From an uncultured Chitinophagaceae bacterium (GTDB lineage: Bacteria; Bacteroidota; Bacteroidia; Chitinophagales; Chitinophagaceae): a stretch of 64,000 nt of DNA. The notes beneath the pieces are model-generated. The model had not been told where the DNA came from. It did not search any database and saw only the letters and a program-made list of their open reading frames with translations. Both the position numbers and the translations under genes were made by a program. The stretch spans positions 248,001-312,000 of the forward strand of contig CAKZFX010000011.1 in NCBI GenBank assembly GCA_936908745.1. Direction: 5' to 3'. Positions 1 to 8,286 of this stretch are shown here, one piece after another. Numbering within the stretch: position 1 is the stretch's first letter; each line of letters opens with the position of its first letter.

Positions 1-2
1 TT

Positions 3-350
3 GGATTAGGTGCAGCGATGATATTTGGCAACATTTCTTCTGCGCCGATGAAAGACATCGGTACGATCAAGGAAGTGGCCGACCGCGACAGCACCAATGT
101 GTATGCACAGGTAATACTGGCAAAAGCATCCATCCTTTCAGGACAATATGATAAAGCCGTAGGTCGTTTGGAGACGGTGGCACGACTGGAGCCGGACAAT
201 GTAGAAGCCTGCCTGATGTTAGCCGATGTATTTGAAAAAACCGGCAATAAGAAAGCAGCTATTACCTGGTACGAAAGAAGCATGAAGCTGATCAATATTC
301 CCGACGCCAACAAAGAGATCGGGAAACGGATAGAAGAGTTGAAAAAATAG
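3..350 (+). CDS. TPR-repeat protein, C-terminal part (5' end outside window)
   Basis: The reading frame is open to the left edge, so the ATG at 18 is probably internal and only the C-terminal ~115 residues are seen. Two or more tetratricopeptide-like helical pairs are visible: an Ala-rich pair with QVILAKASILSGQYDKAV, then a second with ACLMLADVFEKTGNKKAAITWYERSM. TPRs form superhelical protein-binding surfaces. No catalytic motif is present. It ends 46 bp before a tiny basic protein gene and RNase E/G. Function unknown beyond a scaffold or adaptor role; the TPR assignment is firm, the partner cannot be inferred. Confidence 0.75.
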   Translation, partial: GLGAAMIFGNISSAPMKDIGTIKEVADRDSTNVYAQVILAKASILSGQYDKAVGRLETVARLEPDNVEACLMLADVFEKTGNKKAAITWYERSMKLINIPDANKEIGKRIEELKK

Positions 351-396
351 AAGTTGAAAAACTTATTATAAACAAGAATTAAAAAAATATTTGAGT

Positions 397-492
397 ATGC
401 CTTGTGGTAAAAAAAGGAAGCGTCATAAAATTGCGACGCACAAGCGTAAAAAAAGACTGAGAAAGAATCGTCATAAGAAGAGAAACAAGTAA
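397..492 (+). CDS. 31-residue very basic AURKAIP1/COX24-like small protein (probable ribosomal small-subunit component)
   Basis: A 31-codon ORF beginning MPCGKKRKRHKIATHKRKKR and continuing with more Lys/Arg. About 60% of residues are K, R or H. This is the pattern of the AURKAIP1/COX24-domain mini-proteins found in Bacteroidota, usually directly upstream of the RNase E/G gene as here. The domain is shared with mitochondrial small-subunit protein mS38 and resembles mycobacterial bS22, so a ribosome location is inferred. An AT-rich leader (AAAAAAATATTTGAGT) precedes the ATG. It is too short for most gene callers. The identification rests on composition, the start motif and conserved position. 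Confidence 0.75.
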   Translation: MPCGKKRKRHKIATHKRKKRLRKNRHKKRNK

Positions 493-500
493 GTTTTTGA

Positions 501-604
501 TTTGTAGTCTTTAGTTTGTAGTTGGTCTTTGAGTTGGGTCTTTGTTTATAGCAATGTTCCAGTTTTATGGCTGATTACAAACTATAAACTACAAATTATA
601 AATT
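501..604. repeat. Heptamer arrays (TTTGTAG word) in inverted arrangement
   Basis: Six 7-nt units start at 501 (TTTGTAG, TCTTTAG and relatives). At 577-604 there are four units of the complementary type (ACAAACT, ATAAACT). The two arrays are inverted and could fold together. The rest of the 493-747 gap shows no gene. The same word recurs at the right edge of the window (63972-64000). Confidence 0.7.
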
Positions 605-747
605 ATTATCAGTCATCCGGTTTGTTTGCCGTACAAGTTTGCAGCCCACCAAACTGCTTTGCTCCAACACGTCTTCCGCATTCAGTACGATTCCTGGCAA
701 GCCGGTGTTTACAGCACACGAAGGTGTTTTGAATTATGTAAGCTGTA

Positions 748-2301
748 ATGAACAAAGAACTTATTATTAATGCTGCTCCTCAAGGGGTGGAAATTGCCCT
801 TTTAGAGGACAAGAAGCTGGTGGAACTGCATAGCGAAAAAAGCGATGCTCGTTTTGCTGTGGGAGATCTATATCTCGGAAAAGTCAAAAAACTGATCCCG
901 GGATTGAATGCCGCTTTTGTGGATGTCGGGTTTGAAAAAGATGCATTCCTGCATTATACAGACCTGAGCCCTTATGCCAAATCGTTGCTGAAGTTCACCA
1001 ACATGTGCATGAACGATAAAAGCGAGCAGGGATTAGACTTCAGCAAATTCACCATCGAGCCGGAAATCATCAAAACAGGAAAGATCAACGAAGTACTGGG
1101 TGGCAAACCCAATATCCTCGTGCAGATCCTGAAAGAGCCTATCGCGGCCAAAGGTCCACGCCTTAGCTGCGAAATATCGCTGCCCGGCCGTTTTGTCGTG
1201 GTCACGCCCTTCAATGATATCGTGGCCGTTTCCCGTAAAATTCATTCGTCAGAAGAAAGAAAAAGACTGCAGAAGATCGTGGAAGCGATCAAACCAAAGA
1301 ATTTTGGTGTGATCGTGCGCACAGCGGCCGAAGGAAAGAATACCGCCGAACTGCATGAAGATCTTTCTGCACTGGTGCAGATGTGGAAGACCATCCAGCA
1401 AAACCTGAAAGGTGCTGTGGCTCCCGCTAAAATTCTCAGTGAGCAAACGAAGACCACTTCCATGCTCCGTGACCTGCTGAATGAAGATTTCAACAAGATT
1501 GTTGTCAACGACAAGACCATTTACGCCGACACCAAAAGCTATATCCAGCGTATCGCCCCTGAAAAGGCCGATATCGTCTCCTTCTATCAAAATGGCTCTC
1601 CTATTTTTGATTCATTTGGTATTACCAAGCAGGTGAAATCTTCGTTTGGCAAAACGGTGAACCTGAATAGCGGCGCCTACCTGATCATTGAACATACCGA
1701 AGCCCTCCATGTCATCGACATCAACAGCGGTTATAAAAGCGTAAGCAATAACCAGGAACAAAATGCACTGGAGACAAACCTGGAAGCGGCTGAAGAAGTA
1801 GCCCGTCAATTAAGGCTGCGTGATCTCGGTGGTATTATCGTCGTGGATTTCATTGATATGAAATTGCCGGAAAACAAACGCAAGCTGGTAGAGAAGATGG
1901 AGGAGTTTATGGCGCCTGACCGTGCCAAGCATGCGGTGCTGCCTATTTCCAAATTCGGGCTGATGCAGATCACCCGCCAGCGGATGAAGCCGGAGATGAA
2001 TATCAATACGCAGGAGCTTTGCCCAAGCTGTAATGGCACCGGTAAAATTTCATCCACGTTGTTACTGGAAGACGAGATTGAAAAGAACCTCAGTTATTTG
2101 ATTACGCATAAAAATGCCGGCCTCAGCCTGATGGTGCATCCTATTATGTATGCCTACCTGACCAAAGGCTGGCCCTGGGCTACCAAAATGGCTAAATGGA
2201 ACAAGAAATTTGGTCAGAAAACCAAGCTGCTGCAAGACAGCAATTGTCAACTTATCGAATACAAATTCTTTGACCGGAATGGCGAAGAGATCAAGTTATA
2301 A
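748..2301 (+). CDS. rng: Ribonuclease E/G family endoribonuclease
   Basis: RNase E/G cleaves single-stranded, AU-rich RNA in rRNA maturation and mRNA decay. At 517 residues it is RNase G-sized, without the long RNase E tail. An S1 RNA-binding domain lies near residues 37-130 (YLGKVKKLIPGLNAAFVDVG). The catalytic core has HVIDINSG (Asp324) and VVDFIDM (Asp367), the pair that binds the Mg ion. The Zn-link motif CPSC is at 425-428, needed for dimer-of-dimers assembly. The start at 748 is preceded by no Shine-Dalgarno, as usual in this phylum. A strong terminator follows directly. The upstream mini-protein gene keeps the conserved neighbourhood. Confidence 0.95.
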   Translation: MNKELIINAAPQGVEIALLEDKKLVELHSEKSDARFAVGDLYLGKVKKLIPGLNAAFVDVGFEKDAFLHYTDLSPYAKSLLKFTNMCMNDKSEQGLDFSKFTIEPEIIKTGKINEVLGGKPNILVQILKEPIAAKGPRLSCEISLPGRFVVVTPFNDIVAVSRKIHSSEERKRLQKIVEAIKPKNFGVIVRTAAEGKNTAELHEDLSALVQMWKTIQQNLKGAVAPAKILSEQTKTTSMLRDLLNEDFNKIVVNDKTIYADTKSYIQRIAPEKADIVSFYQNGSPIFDSFGITKQVKSSFGKTVNLNSGAYLIIEHTEALHVIDINSGYKSVSNNQEQNALETNLEAAEEVARQLRLRDLGGIIVVDFIDMKLPENKRKLVEKMEEFMAPDRAKHAVLPISKFGLMQITRQRMKPEMNINTQELCPSCNGTGKISSTLLLEDEIEKNLSYLITHKNAGLSLMVHPIMYAYLTKGWPWATKMAKWNKKFGQKTKLLQDSNCQLIEYKFFDRNGEEIKL

Positions 2302-2302
2302 G

Positions 2303-2330
2303 AAAAACCCCTCGACTGAGGGGTTTTTTA
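2303..2330 (+). terminator. Rho-independent terminator of rng
   Basis: CCCCTC (2308-2313), loop GACT, GAGGGG (2318-2323), with the stem extended by an A-run before it and followed by six T. It lies 2 nt after the rng stop codon. Confidence 0.95.
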
Positions 2331-2364
2331 TTTTTGAACCATTAAGGCATTAAAAAAATTAAGG

Positions 2365-3060
2365 TTAGTTCCTGTCCCGGCTGCCGAGGTACAATAAGAT
2401 ATACTGAACCAGCGTCACAACGGCTGCCAGCGCTGCCACTACATAGGTTGTTGCCGCCCATTTCAGGGCATCCTTCGCCTTGGGATATTCCTCCGCCGTG
2501 GTGGCGTTGGTATGGCTCAGCCAGTTCAGGGCCCTTTTGGAGGCGTCAAACTCCACCGGCAGGGTAACCAGGGAGAAAATCACGGTCACACCCATTAATA
2601 TAATACCAACCAGCAAAACGGTCGGATTTCCACCCGAAATGGCCATGATAGCGCCGATCATCAGCACCCAGTTGACCAGCGAAGAGCTGATCTGGACCAT
2701 GGGAACCAGCTTACTGCGCATGGTCAGCCAGCTATAGGCAGTGGCATGCTGCACGGCGTGGCCACACTCGTGCGCGGCTACGGCAGCGGCGGCCACAGAA
2801 TTGCCATTATAGACATCCGGGCTCAGGTTTACGGTCTTATTGGCAGGGTTATAATGGTCACTCAGAAAGCCCTCTACGGATACAACTTTTACATCATAAA
2901 TGCCATTTTCCCGGAGCATTTTTTCGGCTATTTCCCGGCCCGTCATACCATTCCTCAGCGGCTCCTGGCTGTACTTTTTGAACTTGCTTTTCAGTACCAT
3001 GGAAACAAGCATACTGATGCCCAAAAAAAGCAACGAAACGATCATAATTGATGGTGTCAT
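2365..3060 (-). CDS. Membrane zinc metallopeptidase (YugP / Zn_peptidase_2 family)
   Basis: 231 residues. The Zn site HECGH lies at 97-101 within AAAVAAHECGHAVQHA, the classic HEXXH motif of the YugP-like neutral metallopeptidases. There is an N-terminal membrane helix (residues 4-22), then the protease domain, then about three hydrophobic segments (around 130-180 and 205-225). The family is membrane-anchored; substrates are not established. It converges on rng and has its own upstream region (3061-3526). Family assignment is firm, physiological role unknown. Confidence 0.9.
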   Translation of the reverse strand: MTPSIMIVSLLFLGISMLVSMVLKSKFKKYSQEPLRNGMTGREIAEKMLRENGIYDVKVVSVEGFLSDHYNPANKTVNLSPDVYNGNSVAAAAVAAHECGHAVQHATAYSWLTMRSKLVPMVQISSSLVNWVLMIGAIMAISGGNPTVLLVGIILMGVTVIFSLVTLPVEFDASKRALNWLSHTNATTAEEYPKAKDALKWAATTYVVAALAAVVTLVQYILLYLGSRDRN

Positions 3061-3270
3061 CTTCAGTTAAAATTTTAATTTTTATACCTTTTTATATCAA
3101 ATCTCCGACCACTTGCACAAGGTCAATTTTTTCGGTCGTTTTGTCATTTATAGCAAGTTAAAACCCTTCCAGGTAATTATAGAATCTGTGACCTTATAAT
3201 TTTATTAAAATTATAATTATCAATGTTTTATGATTTAAATTTTGAACAATTTGAACGCTCGTTTGTCTCT

Positions 3271-3399
3271 TTTTTTGGGCCTGGAAGTTATCAACAGGGC
3301 CAAAAAATTATTTTGTAATGTGGGTCATATTTGTAACTTAGCAATAGAATTTAATGGGTTAGTAAGTAAAAGGGTCAGTCGTCAAGATTGGCCCTTTTT
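3271..3399 (+). ncRNA. Two hairpins in the 466-bp gap before radA; possible short transcript ending in a terminator
   Basis: First hairpin: TTTTTTGGGCCTG (3271-3283) pairs with CAGGGCCAAAAAA (3295-3307) with one mismatch; its T-arm comes first, so it is not a terminator on either strand. Second hairpin: AAAAGGGTCA (3368-3377) pairs with TGGCCCTTTT (3389-3398), followed by T, a normal + strand terminator. A near-match -7 box (CATATTTG, 3326-3333) could start a ~60-nt RNA ending there. The rest of 3061-3526 is AT-rich without ORFs. The hairpins are certain; a transcript is a guess. Confidence 0.4.
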
Positions 3400-3514
3400 A
3401 CATTCAATTTTATCCTCTCTTTTTTTCCATTTTTTTTCGCTTCTTTTTGTTGTTTAACGTGTAGTAAAACGCAGATTATCTTTTTTCTTTTTCGATCAAC
3501 TTTATACGATCAGG

Positions 3515-3522
3515 TATCTTTA
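3515..3522 (+). promoter_or_regulatory. -7 box of radA, 4 nt from the start codon
   Basis: TATCTTTA, one base from TAnnTTTG, ends four bases before the ATG at 3527. Transcription would begin at or next to the start codon. Confidence 0.6.
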
Positions 3523-3526
3523 TCAA

Positions 3527-4900
3527 ATGAGTAAAACAAAGACAGCATTTTTCTGTCAGCAATGCGGTTATGAAAGTGTGAAATGGGTAGGTCAATGTCC
3601 TTCATGCGGCAATTGGAACACATTAGTGGAAGAACTCGTGCAAAAAGATACGGGCACAAAAAATAATGGCTGGAAGGATTACAACACAGAAAAAAGATCG
3701 AACAAAACAGTTTCTTTAGGCGAAATAAAAACGAATGAAGAAGAAAGATTGCTGACAAATGATACGGAACTCAACCGTGTATTAGGCGGTGGTATTGTTG
3801 CAGGCAGTTTGGTTTTAGTGGGTGGTGAGCCGGGCATCGGTAAGTCAACATTATTTTTACAAGTAGGGCTTTGGCAAAAAGATACAACGGTACTTTATAT
3901 CAGTGGTGAAGAAAGTGAGCAGCAGATAAAGATGCGGGCGGACCGTCTTCAACTCATTAATGAAAATTTTTACCTGCTGACGGAAACATCCACGCAGGTT
4001 ATTTTCCAGGAAATAAAAAAGCTGAAACCACAACTGGTGATCGTGGATTCTATACAAACATTACAAACGCCTTTTATTGATTCATCACCGGGCAGCGTAT
4101 CGCAGATAAGAGAATGCGCCGCCGAGTTTCAACGTTTTGCCAAAGAAACCAATACAGCGGTGTTTCTCATTGGGCATATCACCAAAGACGGAAGCATTGC
4201 AGGCCCCAAGATTTTAGAACACATGGTGGATACGGTGTTGCAGTTTGAAGGCGACCGTCACTATACCTATCGCATTTTACGCACACTCAAAAATCGTTTT
4301 GGCAGCGCTGCCGAATTGGGTATTTATGAAATGACCGACACCGGCATGCGTGGCGTATTAAACCCAAGTGAAATACTGATCTCGCAAAAAGAAGACCAGT
4401 TAAGCGGTATTGCCATTGCTGCCACTATCGAAGGCATGCGGCCATTGCTGATAGAAGTACAGGCATTGGTAACACAGTCGGTATATGGTACGCCGCAACG
4501 TACGGTAACAGGATTTGATTTAAGACGTTTGCAGTTATTATTAGCAGTATTAGAAAAACGGGGCGGTTTCCATTTTGGAATGAAAGATGTTTTCCTGAAT
4601 ATAGCCGGTGGTATAAAGGTAGAAGACCCTTCTATTGATCTTGCAGTGCTTTGTGCATTGCTTTCATCATATGAAGATGTGGCCTTGCCGCAACCTATTT
4701 GTTTTGCCGGTGAAGTGGGATTGAGCGGCGAGATCAGGGCGGTAAACCGTATTGAGCAACGCATTGCCGAAGCAGAGAAATTAGGTTTTGAAAAAATCAT
4801 TGTTTCCAAATACAACCAGAAAGGGTTGGCGAAACAAAAGTTTAATATTGAAGTGGTGACGATGGGGCGTGTGGAAGAAGTGTATCAATACCTGTTTTAA
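3527..4900 (+). CDS. radA: DNA repair protein RadA/Sms
   Basis: RadA is a RecA-like helicase that extends D-loops in recombination and resolves branched intermediates. The domains are in the usual order: a C4 zinc finger (C10, C13, C24, C27), RecA-type ATPase with Walker A GGEPGIGKST (99-108), the family signature KNRFG (255-259), and a C-terminal Lon-protease-like domain (about 280-450) without the protease dyad. The 457-residue length is normal. It is followed 37 bp later by comF, a pairing that suits DNA uptake and recombination. The start is fixed by the adjacent -7 box. Confidence 0.97.
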   Translation: MSKTKTAFFCQQCGYESVKWVGQCPSCGNWNTLVEELVQKDTGTKNNGWKDYNTEKRSNKTVSLGEIKTNEEERLLTNDTELNRVLGGGIVAGSLVLVGGEPGIGKSTLFLQVGLWQKDTTVLYISGEESEQQIKMRADRLQLINENFYLLTETSTQVIFQEIKKLKPQLVIVDSIQTLQTPFIDSSPGSVSQIRECAAEFQRFAKETNTAVFLIGHITKDGSIAGPKILEHMVDTVLQFEGDRHYTYRILRTLKNRFGSAAELGIYEMTDTGMRGVLNPSEILISQKEDQLSGIAIAATIEGMRPLLIEVQALVTQSVYGTPQRTVTGFDLRRLQLLLAVLEKRGGFHFGMKDVFLNIAGGIKVEDPSIDLAVLCALLSSYEDVALPQPICFAGEVGLSGEIRAVNRIEQRIAEAEKLGFEKIIVSKYNQKGLAKQKFNIEVVTMGRVEEVYQYLF

Positions 4901-4937
4901 GGTTTGACCGTAGCGAAACTGTTTTAAATCCGTACAT

Positions 4938-5636
4938 ATGATCAGCTTTCGTGAAATCCGCGACTCTTTCCTGCATTTGCTGTTCCCGCATGTCTGCGAT
5001 GGATGTGGCAACGATGCGCTTGCAAAGAATTCCTGTTTGTGCCTCCGCTGTATAGACGCTTTGCCGCAAACGGGTTTTGAATTACACCCCGGCAATCCTG
5101 TTGAAAAGAAAATGTATGGCCGTTTGCCGGTGGCGCATGGGGCTGCTCATTTGTATTTCACCAAAGAATCGCTGGTGCAGCGATTGATCCATCTTTTAAA
5201 ATATAAAGGCAACAAAGAGCTCGGTGTGCAATTGGGCAGCATGATGGGTGCCGCCTTAAAAGAAGCAGGAAGGTTGAAGGCCGATGTATTGGTACCGCTG
5301 CCCCTGTTTGCTGTAAAAGAACGGAAAAGAGGTTATAATCAATCCACCTTGCTTTGTGAAGGCATGGCTACGCAATTAAATATCCCGATACTGCACCGTT
5401 GTATTATTCGTCCGGAACATACGGAAACACAAACCCGCAAAGGCCGTATTGAACGCTGGAAAAATATGGAAGGAAAGTTTCAATTGGTGCAGCCCGGGCA
5501 GGTGGCGGGCAAACATATTTTGCTGGTGGATGATGTGATGACCACAGGCGCCACATTGGAAGCCTGCGGCCACGAGCTGTTGAAAGCGGAAAATGTAACC
5601 TTAAGTATCGCTACTCTTTGCTTTGCGGCTCGTTAA
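4938..5636 (+). CDS. comF: ComF family protein (amidophosphoribosyltransferase-like)
   Basis: 232 residues. The N-terminal zinc-ribbon cysteines are C20, C23, C35 and C38. A phosphoribosyltransferase domain follows with the PRPP-binding motif LLVDDVMTTGATLEAC near residues 195-211. ComF proteins are needed for DNA import into the cytosol in competent bacteria; the enzymatic activity of the PRT fold there is unclear. Adjacent to radA, another DNA-processing gene. Identification is firm, competence in this organism is not shown. Confidence 0.9.
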   Translation: MISFREIRDSFLHLLFPHVCDGCGNDALAKNSCLCLRCIDALPQTGFELHPGNPVEKKMYGRLPVAHGAAHLYFTKESLVQRLIHLLKYKGNKELGVQLGSMMGAALKEAGRLKADVLVPLPLFAVKERKRGYNQSTLLCEGMATQLNIPILHRCIIRPEHTETQTRKGRIERWKNMEGKFQLVQPGQVAGKHILLVDDVMTTGATLEACGHELLKAENVTLSIATLCFAAR

Positions 5637-5665
5637 TCTGGAATAGTTCTGTTATTTTTAGGGTG

Positions 5666-7060
5666 ATGAAACGAATGAAAATCGCCAGCCTTTTCCTGTT
5701 GCTTTGTTCTGTTGCTATTCTTTCCTGCCGGAAGGATTCATTCATTACATCGCCTGATGCACGTATCACCATCACGGTGGATACACTGAAATACGATACT
5801 GTTTTTGCCAGCACAGGTTCGGTTACGCAATCGTTTAAAATTATTAATGAGAATAACCAGAAGCTGCGTTTAAACGCTGTGAAGCTGATGGGTGGCAGCA
5901 GTTCTGCCTATAAAATCAATATAGACGGCAGCATGGGGCCGGAGCTGAATAATATCGAAATAGAAGCGAATGATAGTCTTTACATTTTTGCACAGGTAAC
6001 GATCAATCCCAGCGCCGCTAATCTTCCTTTTATCGTTCGCGATAGCATACAGGTTAGTTATAATGGGCAAACCCGTTTTGTTCAAATGGAAGCATGGGGA
6101 CAGAATGCGCATTTTTTCCGTGATAAACAAGTGTTGACAAACGAAACATGGAATAACGATCTGCCTTATGTGATACTGGGTTATTTGCATGTAGGTCCGG
6201 GCGCCACGCTGACGATCAACAAAGGTTGCCGTTTGTATTTTCATGCGGATGCGCCCATGATTGTTGATGGCACTTTGCAGGTAAGTGGTTTAAAAGATTC
6301 TGTGGACCGTGTTTATTTCCAGGGCGACCGCCTCGATGCGCCGTATAAAGATTATCCTGCCAGCTGGCCGGGTATTTATTTTTTGGGCAGTAGTTTGAAT
6401 AATGTACTGAACTATGCCGTGGTTAAAAATGCCTACCAGGCCGTTGCAGTTGAAGATCCTGCAACAAATGCCAATCCAAAGCTGACACTGAATGAATGTA
6501 TCATTGACAATGGTTATGACGCAGGCATCATTGCATCTAATTCAAGCATACGTGCAAGAAACTGTTTGATCAGCAATTGCGGTAAGAATGTATATCTCGT
6601 AAAAGGCGGTAATTACCAGTTTACCCATTGCACAGTGGTTTCTGTGTCCAATCGTTTTATCCAGCATCGTGAGCCGGTATTGACGGTATCTAACTATGCG
6701 AATAACAGTTCAGTAAATCTCGATGCCGTTTTCCGCAATTGTATTTTCTGGGGCGAAAGCGGTATCGTAAAAGATGAAGTGGTGGTTTTTAAAAATGGCA
6801 ACACGACATTCAATGTGAATTTTGATTATAATCTCTGGAAGGTGGAGACCACGCCGCCGAATATTACAAGCAACCAGATTATTACCAACCAGCCGCCATT
6901 GTTTGACAGCGTCAATTCCTTTGAGAATTATTATGATTTCCGTTTACAGGCCGCTTCGCCGGCTATCAATAAAGGCGTTGCCGCCGGCGTAACGATTGAT
7001 TTAGATGGTCGTACAAGACCCGTAGGCCTGCCTGACCTGGGTTGTTATGAAAGACAGTAG
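5666..7060 (+). CDS. Secreted lipoprotein with right-handed parallel beta-helix
   Basis: 464 residues from the ATG at 5666. The signal peptide MKRMKIASLFLLLCSVAILS is followed by a lipobox Cys21, giving an anchored lipoprotein. Residues ~30-130 look like an Ig-like domain. Residues ~170-440 show the short alternating strands typical of a parallel beta-helix and end in the LDGRTRPVGLPDLGCYE signature often seen at the end of 'choice-of-anchor Q' beta-helix domains in Bacteroidota. No catalytic residues are identified. The upstream ATG at 5618 overlaps comF and would bury the lipobox; a TATTTTTA box (5653-5660) lies 5 nt before 5666. Role unknown, probably surface polysaccharide binding. Confidence 0.75.
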   Translation: MKRMKIASLFLLLCSVAILSCRKDSFITSPDARITITVDTLKYDTVFASTGSVTQSFKIINENNQKLRLNAVKLMGGSSSAYKINIDGSMGPELNNIEIEANDSLYIFAQVTINPSAANLPFIVRDSIQVSYNGQTRFVQMEAWGQNAHFFRDKQVLTNETWNNDLPYVILGYLHVGPGATLTINKGCRLYFHADAPMIVDGTLQVSGLKDSVDRVYFQGDRLDAPYKDYPASWPGIYFLGSSLNNVLNYAVVKNAYQAVAVEDPATNANPKLTLNECIIDNGYDAGIIASNSSIRARNCLISNCGKNVYLVKGGNYQFTHCTVVSVSNRFIQHREPVLTVSNYANNSSVNLDAVFRNCIFWGESGIVKDEVVVFKNGNTTFNVNFDYNLWKVETTPPNITSNQIITNQPPLFDSVNSFENYYDFRLQAASPAINKGVAAGVTIDLDGRTRPVGLPDLGCYERQ

Positions 7061-7118
7061 AACCCTGCCTGCGGCAGGCAGACACGATTGGCAGGATTTT
7101 TTATGGATTATTAGGAAA
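7059..7118 (+). repeat. Compound repeat: AGAACC...ACGATTG element carrying an inserted mini-palindrome
   Basis: AGAACC (7059-7064), then the palindrome CTGCCTGCGGCAGGCAGA plus C (7065-7083), then ACGATTG (7084-7090) and a tail TGGATTATTAGGA. It overlaps the last two bases of the upstream stop codon. A copy without the palindrome is at 42725 and a second copy with it is at 17230. Confidence 0.8.
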
Positions 7119-7138
7119 GAGCAACAACTTTAAAGGAG

Positions 7139-7146
7139 TACTTTTG
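7139..7146 (+). promoter_or_regulatory. -7 box of the glutathione peroxidase gene
   Basis: TACTTTTG, an exact TAnnTTTG match, 22 nt before the ATG at 7169. Confidence 0.65.
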
Positions 7147-7168
7147 TTTTACCAATAAAAACAGTCAC

Positions 7169-7687
7169 ATGAAAACGCTTTTTGTTTCGCTGATCCTTGC
7201 GATAACGCTTACCGGCAGTTCTATTTATGATTTCAAAGTGGCCGGGCTGGATGGTTCGGACATTGATTTTTCAAAATACAAAGGCAAAAAAGTATTGATC
7301 GTTAACACCGCTTCTAAATGTGGTTTGACGCCGCAGTACAAAGGATTGGAAGAGTTGTATGTAAAGTATAAAGACAAGCTGGTGATCGTTGGTTTCCCTG
7401 CCAATAATTTCAATGGGCAAGAGCCGGGTACCAATACCGAGATCAAAGAATTTTGCAGCAAAAATTATGGTGTCACGTTCCCGATGGCTGAAAAGATTTC
7501 AGTGAAAGGTGATGATATAGCACCGATCTATAAATACCTGCAGGCAGAAGCGGCTAAAAAAGGTTTCACCGACCCGGTAACCTGGAATTTTGGTAAGTTC
7601 CTTGTAAATGAAAAAGGCGAGCTGATCGCTACATTCAGCCCACGCACATTGCCTAATAGTGATGATATTTTGAAGTACCTGAATTAG
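7169..7687 (+). CDS. Glutathione peroxidase-family thiol peroxidase
   Basis: 172 residues. The thioredoxin-fold peroxidase motif VNTASKCGLTPQY has the peroxidatic Cys51 in place of selenocysteine. The second signature FPANNFNGQEPGT holds the catalytic Gln, and TWNFGKFLV the catalytic Trp and Asn. A short hydrophobic N-terminus (residues 1-18) suggests export to the periplasm. Members of this family in bacteria usually use thioredoxin rather than glutathione. A second paralogue with a membrane anchor is at 39181-39864. Single gene with its own promoter. Confidence 0.9.
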   Translation: MKTLFVSLILAITLTGSSIYDFKVAGLDGSDIDFSKYKGKKVLIVNTASKCGLTPQYKGLEELYVKYKDKLVIVGFPANNFNGQEPGTNTEIKEFCSKNYGVTFPMAEKISVKGDDIAPIYKYLQAEAAKKGFTDPVTWNFGKFLVNEKGELIATFSPRTLPNSDDILKYLN

Positions 7688-7754
7688 ATAGTTAAAGTTT
7701 TTTCTATATAAACAAGAGCCTTCATTTTTTTTTAACTTTAGTAAAATTGACGTT

Positions 7755-7937
7755 ATGCTTTCGAAAAAAGAGGTGATGAGTAGCCTGAAAGATTTGCCAC
7801 AGGAATTTCCAGTGGATGATGTTATCGACAGGCTAATTGTGTTAAATAAAATGAATAAAGGCCGGCAAGAAATAAAAGAAGGAAAAGGTTTGACAACTGA
7901 ACAAGCCAAGAAAAAATTAAAGAAATGGCTCAAATAA
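7755..7937 (+). CDS. Antitoxin-like small protein of a RelE/ParE module
   Basis: 60 residues, charged and Lys-rich at the C-terminus (TTEQAKKKLKKWLK). It begins with a helical segment MLSKKEVMSSLKDLPQEFPVDDVIDRL like those of Bacteroidota antitoxins that accompany RelE/ParE toxins. It overlaps the toxin start by 13 nt, so the pair is translationally coupled. The presumed role is binding and inhibiting the toxin. A TAACTTTA box lies at 7733-7740. The identity rests mainly on context. Confidence 0.7.
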   Translation: MLSKKEVMSSLKDLPQEFPVDDVIDRLIVLNKMNKGRQEIKEGKGLTTEQAKKKLKKWLK

Positions 7938-8236
7938 TTTGGGCTCCTTCTGCATTAAAAGATATTGACCTGATAGCCCGGTACATTTCGAAAGATTCAG
8001 TACTTGCTGCTGAAAATATTGTCCACCTCTTTTTTGAAAAAGCAGCAGTGCTTGTCAAACACCCGGCTTTTGGTAAGCCCGTTCCTGAAATTAATAGCCT
8101 AAAATTTCGTGAGATATTAGTTAGTCGTTACAGGATCATTTATGAATTCACTGATGATATAGTAACTATTATCACTGTGCATCATCAGTCGAGATTATTG
8201 AAGAGTAATCCTTCAAAAAAACGACTTCATCAATAA
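7925..8236 (+). CDS. RelE/ParE-family toxin
   Basis: 103 residues with the RelE/ParE fold pattern: WAPSALKDIDLIARYI at the N-terminus, HPAFGKPVPEINSLKFREILVSRYRIIYEF in the middle and a C-terminal strand IVTIITVHHQSRLL. RelE members cut mRNA on the ribosome and ParE members poison gyrase. The HPxxGxxVPE...R.....YRIIYE pattern fits the ParE-like plasmid-stabilisation group better, but the target cannot be decided from sequence. It overlaps its antitoxin and lies 50 bp before holB. Confidence 0.85.
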   Translation: MAQIIWAPSALKDIDLIARYISKDSVLAAENIVHLFFEKAAVLVKHPAFGKPVPEINSLKFREILVSRYRIIYEFTDDIVTIITVHHQSRLLKSNPSKKRLHQ

Positions 8237-8272
8237 CTGCTGCTTCATTGTTTAATTGTCTCCGGCGTTTTT

Positions 8273-8280
8273 TATCTTCG
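8273..8280 (+). promoter_or_regulatory. -7 box of holB
   Basis: TATCTTCG, one base from TAnnTTTG, 6 nt before the ATG at 8287. It makes 8287 the likely start and excludes the upstream ATG at 8248. Confidence 0.5.
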
Positions 8281-8286
8281 CCATTC

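Noticed and set aside
529..732. 67-codon ORF before rng
   Set aside because: It lies over the heptamer arrays and has no recognisable protein features.
3271..3307. Terminator call for the first hairpin before radA
   Set aside because: The arm order is T-run then A-run, the reverse of a Rho-independent terminator on either strand.
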